Positions 7,858-14,538 of a stretch of 34,256 nucleotides of DNA are shown piece by piece. Both the position numbers and the translations under genes were made by a program. Below the pieces are notes generated by a model. That model was not told the origin of the DNA and ran no database searches. It saw only the letters and a program-made list of their open reading frames with translations. Within the stretch, counting starts at the first letter, position 1. Each line of letters starts with the position of its first letter. The stretch covers positions 62,074-96,329 of the forward strand of contig NZ_LFEE01000020.1 of assembly GCF_001039045.1 (NCBI RefSeq). The letters are read 5' to 3'. The stretch comes from Lactiplantibacillus herbarum. Its GTDB lineage: Bacteria; Bacillota; Bacilli; Lactobacillales; Lactobacillaceae.

Positions 7858-9289
7858 GATCCAATTCCTCCTTATGCAACTCATCTTGGTAATCACGCGA
7901 ATTTCGCATAATTGCTTGGTAAATCTCCTGTAAATAAGGGATATGTGCCGTGGTACTTTTAGCCGCTACCCGTTGCAAAACGTGTTGTTCACGCTGCTGA
8001 TCCAAAACGGGTAACTGTTGCTGCTGCTTTAGCTGACCAATCGTCGTAACCGTATCAAACCGTTCGTTTAATAGCCGAACAATCTTTTGATCAATTTCAT
8101 TAATATGATCCCGCTCGTGCGCTAATGAATTAGGCACGCGAACTGCCCAGCTAGTCAACACGACAAACCCCAAACCGGCTAGCCCAATTAACAGATCAAA
8201 ACGCATCGCACTTGCAATCGTTTGCTGAGATAGCCAACCGGTAATCAACGGAATCGTGAATGACGCAATACTGCCAAATGTGAAGTAAATCCCGGTGATA
8301 CGCCCTTTGATCTGTGGGTACAGGCTAATAAATAGGTTTAAACCAACTTGCATCACCCCACCGGCAGCGGTAAAACCAAAGATAAAGGCTGCTAACATGG
8401 ATAGTAGTGCATTCGGACTGTAGCAAATAACCAGCAAAGCTAACAACGAACCACCATTCATGCTGACGAGTAATTTAGTTGCAGCTGTTCCCCGTCTTAG
8501 CAGGATAAACATGACTAACACCCCGCTAATTGAGCCAATACTGTATAACGAGAGTAACCAATGTGCTAAAACCGATTGAAAATCAAACGTCTGTGTCACG
8601 AACAAGCTGATCCATTGTGTATAGATAATCATCAGGGCCATTGAGGTGTAACCATAACCAGCCAATCCGATGGCAGCCAGCAACCGTTTTGCACGTGGTA
8701 ATTGCTGGCCTTGCGTTTGTGTTACTGCACTCGCCTGATTGCGTACTGGAAAATGTTGTCGGTTCAGTAAAACCATGTTTACCACTAAAATTACTGCAGC
8801 TAACAAGAACGACCACCCGTACCATAAGCGCTGACTTTCAACATTGGCAACTACTAGCGGTAATAAAAATTCTCCGGCAGATATAAATGCCTTCAGCAAG
8901 ACGTTAGCTGAGCCGTGACGATCACCCATTTCGATAAACGTGGTGTACGTTCCAGCGTCCAAGGCGGAGTTAGCTACCCCAGCTAGAATCGCCAGCCCGT
9001 AAGCCACTTGAATATTGCTCACCACTGACATACCGATAAAGAAGATCAAGTAGCTGGTCATCCCAAGGTTAACGAACACCTTGCGTCCATAGTGATCTGA
9101 TAAGTTACCTAAGATAAAGTAGGCTAGCAAGCGTCCAATGCCGATACCAGAAATCACATATGAGACGGTAGCTATGGGGGTCTGCCAATGCTGACTCAAC
9201 GCTTGCATATTCTGTGTCAAAATGATGAGACCCAAACCATGAACAAAGTAATTGAGGTACAAGCTGAATGATAATTGCCGTTGGTGCAT
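7850..9289 (-). CDS. MFS transporter fused to AroQ chorismate mutase
   Basis: Residues 1 to about 385 look like a 12-segment major facilitator: many hydrophobic helices and the loop motif GNLSDHYGRK after the second helix. Residues 389-479 are a complete AroQ-class chorismate mutase. By alignment to the E. coli enzyme the active-site residues are all present: R393 (R11), R410 (R28), K421 (K39), D430 (D48), R433-E434 (R51-E52), S464 (S84) and Q468 (Q88). The mutase would lie on the cytosolic face and turn chorismate into prephenate at the membrane; the transported compound is unknown, with an aromatic acid or amino acid as the obvious guess. I choose the ATG at 9287-9289 because AAGGAG is 8 nt upstream. 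It is the first structural gene of the operon, behind the attenuator. Confidence 0.88.
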   Translation of the reverse strand: MHQRQLSFSLYLNYFVHGLGLIILTQNMQALSQHWQTPIATVSYVISGIGIGRLLAYFILGNLSDHYGRKVFVNLGMTSYLIFFIGMSVVSNIQVAYGLAILAGVANSALDAGTYTTFIEMGDRHGSANVLLKAFISAGEFLLPLVVANVESQRLWYGWSFLLAAVILVVNMVLLNRQHFPVRNQASAVTQTQGQQLPRAKRLLAAIGLAGYGYTSMALMIIYTQWISLFVTQTFDFQSVLAHWLLSLYSIGSISGVLVMFILLRRGTAATKLLVSMNGGSLLALLVICYSPNALLSMLAAFIFGFTAAGGVMQVGLNLFISLYPQIKGRITGIYFTFGSIASFTIPLITGWLSQQTIASAMRFDLLIGLAGLGFVVLTSWAVRVPNSLAHERDHINEIDQKIVRLLNERFDTVTTIGQLKQQQQLPVLDQQREQHVLQRVAAKSTTAHIPYLQEIYQAIMRNSRDYQDELHKEELDHD

Positions 9290-9313
9290 ACACAACACTC
9301 CTTAAAATTGACG

Positions 9314-9350
9314 AAAAAAAGCCAGCTAGATTACAAGAATCTAGCTGGCT
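9314..9350 (-). terminator. Attenuator terminator of the aromatic operon
   Basis: The arms AGCCAGCTAGATT (9350-9338) and AATCTAGCTGGCT (9332-9320) form a perfect 13-bp stem with a 5-nt loop, followed by seven T (9320-9314). It lies only about 15 nt before the ribosome binding site of the first structural gene, so it must be bypassed for expression. Its 5' arm is also complementary to an upstream segment (see the attenuator entry). Confidence 0.95.
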
Positions 9351-9472
9351 CATCAAAACTTAATGTTGATGATTAGGTTCCAGCTAAACTCAAGGTGTCT
9401 AGCTGGTCATAGTCAAAATGACTTCGCTTAGACACGGACATAGGTGTTGTCCGTATCTAAGCTACAATACGG
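9320..9472 (-). promoter_or_regulatory. Multi-hairpin transcription attenuator
   Basis: Reading the minus strand after the leader peptide, I find ordered complementary segments: Z CCGTAT (9472-9467), A (9462-9449), B (9439-9426), C CCAGCTAGAC (9406-9397), D GTTTAGCTGG (9389-9380), E and F (the terminator arms). A:B can form 14 bp, C:D 10 bp and E:F 13 bp. The alternatives are Z:A (6 bp), B:C (GTGTCTA with TAGACAC, plus two pairs across a bulged A) and D:E (12 bp with two G-U). The two sets exclude each other: A:B + C:D + E:F stops transcription, Z:A + B:C + D:E frees it. A ribosome at the leader stop codon would cover Z and favour termination; one stalled earlier at Phe/Tyr codons would leave Z free. 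Confidence 0.75.
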
Positions 9473-9475
9473 GCA

Positions 9476-9532
9476 CTACCTAAAATAAGCAAAGCCGAAA
9501 TAATAAGTTGTATTGAATGTTAATTTAGTCAT
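9476..9532 (-). CDS. Phe/Tyr-rich leader peptide
   Basis: An 18-codon frame, MTKLTFNTTYYFGFAYFR, with its own ribosome binding site (AAAGGA, 9 nt before the ATG). Seven of 18 residues are aromatic (4 Phe, 3 Tyr), five of them in the last nine codons. It lies about 30 nt downstream of a strong promoter and directly before the hairpin chain that ends in the attenuator terminator. This is the arrangement of a ribosome-stalling leader peptide as in the enterobacterial pheA and trp operons. There is no Trp codon, which fits operon contents serving Phe and Tyr. Confidence 0.85.
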   Translation of the reverse strand: MTKLTFNTTYYFGFAYFR

Positions 9533-9567
9533 CTTGATCTATCCTTTCCGTTTAATTGATTGTTTAT

Positions 9568-9596
9568 ATTAAAACATTCTCATTTATAACTGTCAA
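9568..9596 (-). promoter_or_regulatory. Promoter of the aromatic operon
   Basis: Perfect -35 TTGACA (9596-9591), 17-bp spacer, -10 TTTAAT (9573-9568) preceded by TG one base upstream (extended -10). The predicted start near 9561 gives a leader of about 270 nt containing the leader peptide and attenuator. Confidence 0.88.
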
Positions 9597-9706
9597 CCCT
9601 AATTTAATTTTAATCTAAAAATCACTACCCAGTTACTTCACTTCGTTCTTTCCGACGACCAATAAGCTTCGATCACCGTTTAAACCGATGTAATTAATAT
9701 TTTTTC

Positions 9707-9738
9707 AAAAAAACCAATTCGCTAATGAATTGGTTTTT
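9707..9738 (-). terminator. Terminator after the LytTR response regulator
   Basis: Arms AAAACCAATTC and GAATTGGTTTT form a 12-bp stem with a 6-nt loop, flanked by A and T runs on both sides, so it could work in either direction. It closes the two-component operon and isolates it from the aromatic promoter. The remaining bases between 9600 and 9774 show nothing else I can name. Confidence 0.88.
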
Positions 9739-9774
9739 CCGTGAGTATTCGCTCATGTCGAACTAAGCAACTCA

Positions 9775-10512
9775 CTAATTATTAAATTTTTTTGCTAAAT
9801 ATCGTGTTGCCTGTAGTGAACAAAGCACAGTTTCGCCATTAATCATGGTTATCACTCGCATGTGCCGATCCAAAGAACTCATTTGACTTAAATTAACGAC
9901 ATATGATTTATGACATTTATAAAAAGCCGGATTCATAGTAGGCACATTCTTTAAAAGGCCATAAAATTCTAATTGGCCATCATTCAAATGCATGACTATT
10001 TTATGTGGGTTTGGAGAACTCTCGAAAAACAAAATATCATTCACATTTATCGATCGTACCATTTCGCCAACTTTGACTTGAATATACTCATTCGTATCAG
10101 AAGCATCAGCCTCAAATCTTGTTTGCGCGACTTGTAAGGCTCGCTTAAATCGATCATATAAAGCTTCCGGAAAGTCTTTCAAAATAAAATCGAGTGCCTC
10201 AATTTGGTATTTGAATACCAATAGCGATAGTTCCGAATGAGTTGTAACGAAAATAATCTTACTACGCACATCTTGGGAACGTATCTTAGTAGCTAGCTCG
10301 ATTCCATTGATATCAGAATTCAATGAAATATCCAGTATATAGATTGCTTTGTCTGGTCGATGATCCTGGATTTCTTGCCAAAGCTGCCATGGATCACTGC
10401 AGAACAGTTCCAAGCCCATATCCAACTGGTTATCTACAATGACTTCATTAACCGTTTTACGTATTTGTTCAAGTTGTTTTGGAGCATCTTCGCAGATATA
10501 CACACTAATCAT
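9775..10512 (-). CDS. LytTR-family response regulator (AgrA/PlnC type)
   Basis: A 245-residue regulator. The receiver domain (1 to about 125) shows the acidic pocket E8-D9, the phospho-acceptor D61 in YILDISL, T90/T91 and K112. Residues from about 143 to the end form a LytTR DNA-binding domain (VRSINVNDILFFESS, then a FYKCHKSYVVN segment), which binds paired 9-bp repeats one helical-turn pair apart. It overlaps the kinase stop by 8 nt and has AGAGGA upstream, so both partners are made together. Likely targets are the direct repeats at 11908-11937, 12453-12482 and 13294-13323. Confidence 0.9.
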   Translation of the reverse strand: MISVYICEDAPKQLEQIRKTVNEVIVDNQLDMGLELFCSDPWQLWQEIQDHRPDKAIYILDISLNSDINGIELATKIRSQDVRSKIIFVTTHSELSLLVFKYQIEALDFILKDFPEALYDRFKRALQVAQTRFEADASDTNEYIQVKVGEMVRSINVNDILFFESSPNPHKIVMHLNDGQLEFYGLLKNVPTMNPAFYKCHKSYVVNLSQMSSLDRHMRVITMINGETVLCSLQATRYLAKKFNN

Positions 10513-11764
10513 TATTATTTATCCTCTGCACAGTTAGCCGTTGTAAAAATACGGTTTCTAAACTTCTAGTTTCTAAAACCATATTTTCATTTCGACTAAC
10601 CAGTTTACTTAAACTATCCAATCCCAAACCCCGACCTTCACCTTTTGTTGAAAAACCTACTTCTTTCAATTGCCAGACTGGCGGAAGCTCTTCATAGATA
10701 TTATTTTGAATCACGAAAGTAATGCTTTCATGCGTACTGAAAATACCGCTCATTATTTCGCTACCCTTGTGACCAACGGATGCTTCAATCGCATTATCCA
10801 GAATAATACCCAATGCTATCACTAAATCTAGCTCTTTTACATCAATTACTTCCAACTCTCTTTTAGATTCAAAATGAGCCTCTATTCCTTGAGATTGGGC
10901 GTAACTTAGCTTATTGAAAAAGATACTCTTGATTGATTTAATCTTTATTCTACTGAGATCTTCAAGACTATATTTATCTTTCAGTACTCGTTCCGACACA
11001 GGTTCAAGGTTACTACGATAATAGTCTTGCAACCCTTTTAGATCATCTGTCTTCAGATACTCATCGATAGAAATAAGCATATTCTGGTATTCATGTCTAA
11101 ATCGTCGTAATTCATTATAATGTGTCTCAATCTCAGACATATAACGAGCATCATTCTTAATTTGGGCTTGCTGCTTCTGTACTTCATACTTAGCTTTCAA
11201 ATTCTTCAAATATTCTGAATGTATCGCCAAGAAAAAAGCAACTATCACTAGTAATATAGACAAATTTCCAATAATAATATTAAATCCATTTTGATTACCT
11301 TCTACACCGATGATGTACCAATGTACAATAACTAGTAGAGGGGCTATATAACGATTTAAATACTGCTTTTTAAAGGTTGGTTTTACTTTACCTGTGGTTA
11401 CGCCTTGGAAAAGAAAAATAGTAACTATCACTTGCAACACACTGTAAAAGCCTAAATACCAGGTCTTTTGATGTATCAATAATATACTAATAGTGCTTAA
11501 ATGATCCACTATAACCGAAATAATGATAGCCTCCATTACAATTATAATAGACTGACTCATATTTCGATTATATAAATAGGCATACATAATACAAATTAGC
11601 GCCATTAACACCGACAAGTAAATTTTTAAACTGCTATATAGAACATAACTAGTTCCGCTGATAAACACTAGAAAGAAACATTCTAATAGACCAATATGCT
11701 GTTTTCCCAATAGAACCCACGTCAACGTGAGAAAGAAAAAGGCTTGAACGATAATCGTTAACAT
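10505..11764 (-). CDS. AgrC/ComD-type sensor histidine kinase (HPK10)
   Basis: A 419-residue kinase with five to seven hydrophobic segments in residues 1-185, a linker coiled segment (about 185-220), the H-box RRFRHEYQNML with H224, the N-box ILDNAIEA (N324) and the G-box GEGRGLGL (375-382). Kinases of this class sense secreted peptides in quorum sensing and bacteriocin control. No pheromone precursor or AgrB-like processing enzyme is found next to it, so its signal is unknown. The ATG at 11762-11764 has only a weak ribosome binding site. Base composition is more AT-rich than the housekeeping genes on both sides. Confidence 0.9.
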   Translation of the reverse strand: MLTIIVQAFFFLTLTWVLLGKQHIGLLECFFLVFISGTSYVLYSSLKIYLSVLMALICIMYAYLYNRNMSQSIIIVMEAIIISVIVDHLSTISILLIHQKTWYLGFYSVLQVIVTIFLFQGVTTGKVKPTFKKQYLNRYIAPLLVIVHWYIIGVEGNQNGFNIIIGNLSILLVIVAFFLAIHSEYLKNLKAKYEVQKQQAQIKNDARYMSEIETHYNELRRFRHEYQNMLISIDEYLKTDDLKGLQDYYRSNLEPVSERVLKDKYSLEDLSRIKIKSIKSIFFNKLSYAQSQGIEAHFESKRELEVIDVKELDLVIALGIILDNAIEASVGHKGSEIMSGIFSTHESITFVIQNNIYEELPPVWQLKEVGFSTKGEGRGLGLDSLSKLVSRNENMVLETRSLETVFLQRLTVQRINNND

Positions 11765-11907
11765 TAAATAAACTCAATTGTACTTTCTTAACTTATTAGG
11801 ACTCATTAATATCCCGGATAAAACGACAAAACTTACTTAAAATTACAGTTTAAAACAGTCGTTGCTATTTTAAAAGCCCCTATAGTAAGACTAGTTACGC
11901 AATAGTA

Positions 11908-11937
11908 CTTTAAGACTTATTTTACATGTTTTAAGAT
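11908..11937 (-). promoter_or_regulatory. LytTR-type direct repeat upstream of the kinase gene
   Basis: Minus-strand repeats ATCTTAAAA (11937-11929) and GTCTTAAAG (11916-11908) have 7 of 9 bases in common and a 21-bp period, the layout bound by AgrA/PlnC-type regulators. They lie about 145 nt before the kinase start; a TACTAT at 11886-11881 could be the -10. The same layout recurs at two other promoters of the island, which argues for autoregulation. Confidence 0.55.
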
Positions 11938-11969
11938 CACTAATTAGTCTTAGCTCATTTTATTTTCGT

Positions 11970-12018
11970 AAAAAAGCGTCCCACAATTACTAGACATGAA
12001 ATCTAATAATTGTAGGAC
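11970..12018 (-). terminator. Strong terminator closing the decayed module copy
   Basis: A 17-bp stem with two G-U pairs (arms 12018-12002 and 11994-11978, 7-nt loop) followed on the minus strand by GCTTTTTT. It ends any transcript started at the promoter near 12420, which would be about 440 nt long, and shields the kinase promoter. Confidence 0.9.
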
Positions 12019-12030
12019 ACTCTTGCTAAC

Positions 12031-12051
12031 TCAAGCTATTATTTGCTTCAT
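12031..12051 (-). pseudogene. Remnant of a second copy of the 163-residue membrane protein gene
   Basis: The first codons ATGAAGCAA and the upstream AGGATAGGGG ribosome-binding region are nearly identical to those of the intact gene at 12531-13022, but the frame stops after six residues (MKQIIA) and runs straight into a terminator. The rest of the gene has been deleted. Confidence 0.6.
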
Positions 12052-12066
12052 TTTAAAAACCAACCC

Positions 12067-12392
12067 CTATCCTTTCATTATCCATTGAAAGGCATACTGA
12101 TTTTTAAGCTTTGAACATTGATAACAACCCTGTTTTTCCAACTGACCAATCAGCCTTTCAAACCTGCCTAGATCAATTGACGCGCAATTTGTAGTGACCA
12201 ATTGCCACGCTTTCCCCCTGATTTCGTCCCTATGACCATGGTTATCCCTAACGGACGTAAACTCGTACTGATTATACGCATTGATTCAACACAAAACTGA
12301 CTTAATCTTACGACGAGTTATACCATCAATTTTGTTATGCACTTTTTCAAAAGTTTACTTACGCTAGTACATCCTAATTGACGTTTGCTCAT
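12067..12392 (-). pseudogene. Broken gene of about 108 codons (frameshift and stop)
   Basis: A strong ribosome binding site (GGAGGAGA) precedes an ATG at 12390-12392. That frame gives MSKRQLGCTSVSK and ends early at 12318, but one base shift in an A-run near 12354 opens a second frame that continues, through a single TGA at 12286-12288, to a TAG at 12067. The continuing frame has the composition of a real soluble protein (for example RFERLIGQLEKQGCYQC near the end) and stops within the ribosome-binding region of the next remnant. I do not recognise the family. A more decayed copy lies at 13040-13250. Repairing one base and one stop would give about 108 residues. Confidence 0.55.
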
Positions 12393-12418
12393 GTCTCCTC
12401 CAAAGAAACATTATCTTA

Positions 12419-12482
12419 ATGTTATCGTTGGATTGTATAATTATCAATAGCGTTTCACGCTTGATTTAATAGCTTTTAAGAC
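12419..12482 (-). promoter_or_regulatory. Promoter with LytTR-type direct repeat (decayed copy)
   Basis: Direct repeat GTCTTAAAA (12482-12474) and AGCGTGAAA (12461-12453), 21-bp period, then -35 TTGATA (12447-12442), 17-bp spacer and -10 TAACAT (12424-12419). Distances between repeats and -35 are identical to those of the promoter at 13260-13323, so the two are copies. Confidence 0.6.
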
Positions 12483-12530
12483 AACTGACTTATATTTCAC
12501 AATAACCGTTGACATTGATTCCTTTTTAAT

Positions 12531-13022
12531 TTAATCCAGCCCTGATACTTTAAATGTCTTTGATGTCGCTTTAATAGGATTAGACTTATCAGTGTGATTA
12601 GTGACAACGAATTTCACTTTGTCGCCATTATGCAAATCTGAGTTCGGCTTAACGTGGTACTCAGTTTCAAGAATCCAAGTGATGGTCTGAGCCATCTCCT
12701 CACGATTTGCGGAACTTAATTTAGTAGTTACTTCGTCCAAATAGTCGTCTAGATTATCTACATTATCAAGAAGTTGGTTTGTATAATACTGACTAAGCTT
12801 CGCCTTAGCGGCATCGGTTTTAATAATTTCTCGGCGTAACGCAGTATCATTTTTCACACTTGCACTGCCCGTTCCATTATGTCCAGAGTAAGTTATCTTA
12901 ACTTGGCTAGCAATATTTGTCTTTTTATTGGATACATAAAAGAATAAACCAACTAGCATAATCACTACTACCGCGGTTCCCAACCAGACCTCCTTGCCAA
13001 ACCGATCTACTAGTTGCTTCAT
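12531..13022 (-). CDS. Small membrane-anchored protein, TcaA C-terminal-like
   Basis: 163 residues: a short cytosolic N-terminus, one membrane segment at about 12-31 (WLGTAVVVIMLVGLFFYV), then an extracytoplasmic domain. The domain contains a VKITYSGHNGTGSA strand region and ends with NGDKVKFVVTN followed by NPIKATSKTFKVSGL, a pattern found in the C-terminal repeats of TcaA-like lactobacillus membrane proteins; the zinc-ribbon N-terminus of full TcaA is absent. The function is unknown; wall or antibiotic stress is a guess by family. The ATG at 13020-13022 has AGGGGAT about 11 nt upstream. It is preceded by a LytTR-type promoter and a long decayed leader. Confidence 0.65.
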   Translation of the reverse strand: MKQLVDRFGKEVWLGTAVVVIMLVGLFFYVSNKKTNIASQVKITYSGHNGTGSASVKNDTALRREIIKTDAAKAKLSQYYTNQLLDNVDNLDDYLDEVTTKLSSANREEMAQTITWILETEYHVKPNSDLHNGDKVKFVVTNHTDKSNPIKATSKTFKVSGLD

Positions 13023-13253
13023 TTCAAAAAATATCCCCTATCCTTTTCTACATCAAATGAAAGCTTTAATAATTTTTAAGCTGGTTTAAATTTTGAACAT
13101 CAACTCAATTGAAACATAACCCTCTGTCGGCCACTGATTTTGACATTAATAAAGACTCCTGTAACATCTATTAGGCTTTGAGCATTGCGGTAACTGTTCA
13201 ATTCTGATACTAGCGAAATTCCGTTTTATGACCCCCAAAAGAGTCATTGTTAT
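13023..13253 (-). pseudogene. Decayed homologue of the broken gene at 12067-12392
   Basis: This leader of the 163-residue gene can be aligned by eye with the 3' half of the broken gene (matches such as TCAGT(G/T)G...CAGGGTT, TGTTCAAA, CTTAAAAAT and AAAGGATAGGGG), but it is full of stops in every minus frame. A 33-codon frame starts at an ATG near 13248 without a ribosome binding site and I do not call it. I read the stretch as the relic of the first gene of the duplicated module. Confidence 0.45.
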
Positions 13254-13259
13254 ACTTAT

Positions 13260-13323
13260 ATATTAGAGATGAATAGATTAATTATCAATGATATTTCATG
13301 ACCGATTTCACGGGTTTTAAGAC
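13260..13323 (-). promoter_or_regulatory. Promoter with LytTR-type direct repeat (163-residue gene)
   Basis: Direct repeat GTCTTAAAA (13323-13315) and GTCATGAAA (13302-13294), 7 of 9 identical with a 21-bp period, 5 bp upstream of -35 TTGATA (13288-13283); 17-bp spacer; -10 TAATAT (13265-13260). The position beside the -35 is where LytTR activators such as PlnC contact polymerase. From here to the end of the immunity-like gene (13405) I see only a short imperfect hairpin at about 13364-13383. Confidence 0.65.
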
Positions 13324-13404
13324 ATCGCATTTTTACTGAATTATTGATATAAACATGTCACAACTTTGGTTCTACAACCAAGTCATTGATTACTGCCCAT
13401 TAAC

Positions 13405-14310
13405 CTATTTAGTGCGGAAAGTTAGCTTATACGGCAAGTCAATTTTAGGTTGTTCAGGTAGCGTAGGTGTTACTAATGCAACATACTCAAGTATGGCTGA
13501 CATTTCCAAGTCTTCACTTGGCATAATACCTAACATCTTTTGTGCAAAGTAATCGTCATGCCCATAAAATGCAGTTTGATTCCAGTCAATATAGTCAAAA
13601 TAAACAGTCGGCTTAGAGACTCTATCAACATAAATATTAACTGAAGACCAAGGAATTGCATCACCTTTACGGAATACTGTTTTCAGCTGATTACCAAGTA
13701 AATTTAGAGATTCAAACATCTTATTTCGATTCATTCCATGCTGTTTAAAAGTAATATTTTCATCAAAGCTTTTATAATATTTGGCTGGTACTGACATTTT
13801 GCTAAACCAGAAAAAAGCAGTTCCTTCATCACTATAATAAACAAAATCATGCCAGTCAGTTGGCATATTAGTACTAATTATTTTAATGATTTTATTGATA
13901 ATAGTAGCTGCTTCTCTATTTAACTGTTTGCTTAATTCTTTACAATTTGACTTTTTTTCACGCTCCATACTAGTTGAAAGCTCCGGTAAATAGCCGCCGT
14001 TTTTCAAAGCAGTCGTATACCGCTCAACATTATTGACAGCATCCATATCTTCTGGAAAATCTGACTGTCTGACCAAATCTGCCGCCTCTTGATAAGTTAA
14101 GTGTTCAAAATCAACTTTTTTAAGGCGCTGAAGTTCATCCACATAATGATCGAAATCTGCATCACCCGCCTTTAGCCCATCTTCTCTCGAGCTTTCGATT
14201 GCCCCTTGGGTTTCCTCAAGGTAACCTTTAACCAACTTAAAAACTTCTGCACGGGCATCTTCTAACCAGCTATTTAATGCAGCAAAATAGTGTGAATATT
14301 CGTTTGTCAT
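13405..14310 (-). CDS. Immunity-like protein with C-terminal YezG/DUF600-like domain
   Basis: 301 residues, no membrane segment or signal peptide. From about 136 to 265 the pattern fits the YezG (DUF600) immunity family by eye: MPTDWHDFVYYSDEG, then an AFFWFS strand, a WSSVNIYVD strand and TVYFDYIDWN followed by an aromatic/charged stretch. YezG-type proteins protect against nuclease or other toxins of polymorphic systems. Residues 1-130 are charged and helical and I do not recognise them. No toxin gene accompanies it here, so it may be an orphan immunity gene. The ATG has AGAGGA at 9 nt. Composition is AT-rich like the rest of the island. Confidence 0.6.
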   Translation of the reverse strand: MTNEYSHYFAALNSWLEDARAEVFKLVKGYLEETQGAIESSREDGLKAGDADFDHYVDELQRLKKVDFEHLTYQEAADLVRQSDFPEDMDAVNNVERYTTALKNGGYLPELSTSMEREKKSNCKELSKQLNREAATIINKIIKIISTNMPTDWHDFVYYSDEGTAFFWFSKMSVPAKYYKSFDENITFKQHGMNRNKMFESLNLLGNQLKTVFRKGDAIPWSSVNIYVDRVSKPTVYFDYIDWNQTAFYGHDDYFAQKMLGIMPSEDLEMSAILEYVALVTPTLPEQPKIDLPYKLTFRTK

Positions 14311-14482
14311 CAGTTCACATCCTCTATTATCAATTTAGTTAGCAATGAAATTAACATAGCCAACTATGCATTTAAGCACAAAATCAACTCGAAATATACC
14401 GCTCTTCATAATCAAATCTGATATTAGCACAACCGCTTACTACCAACAACTATTGTTGATCCTACAGCTGATTTTTAGTTAC

Positions 14483-14526
14483 CAAAAAACAGCCACAATA
14501 AATCAACTGATTTACTGTGGCTGTTT
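14483..14526 (-). terminator. Terminator of the rimP-nusA-infB-rbfA operon
   Basis: Arms at 14526-14508 and 14505-14487 (AAACAGCCACAGTAAATCA paired with its complement, one G-U) followed by TTTTTT on the minus strand, just after rbfA. It marks the border between the housekeeping operon and the accessory island. Confidence 0.93.
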
Positions 14527-14538
14527 ACTAATCACCGA

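Noticed and set aside
9301-9600. T-box riboswitch in front of the aromatic operon
   Set aside because: The string TGGAACC near 9379 recalls part of a T-box, but the rest of the AGGGTGG-ACCGCG consensus is missing, the variable base would not match tRNA-Phe or tRNA-Tyr, and a leader peptide with its own ribosome binding site explains the region better.
12318-12392. 24-codon frame as a pheromone precursor for the nearby kinase
   Set aside because: It has no double-glycine or AgrD-like features, and a single base shift joins it to a much longer reading frame, so a broken gene is the simpler reading.
13355-13552. 65-codon plus-strand frame
   Set aside because: It lies antisense to the 3' end of the 301-residue gene and has no ribosome binding site; most of it is a shadow.
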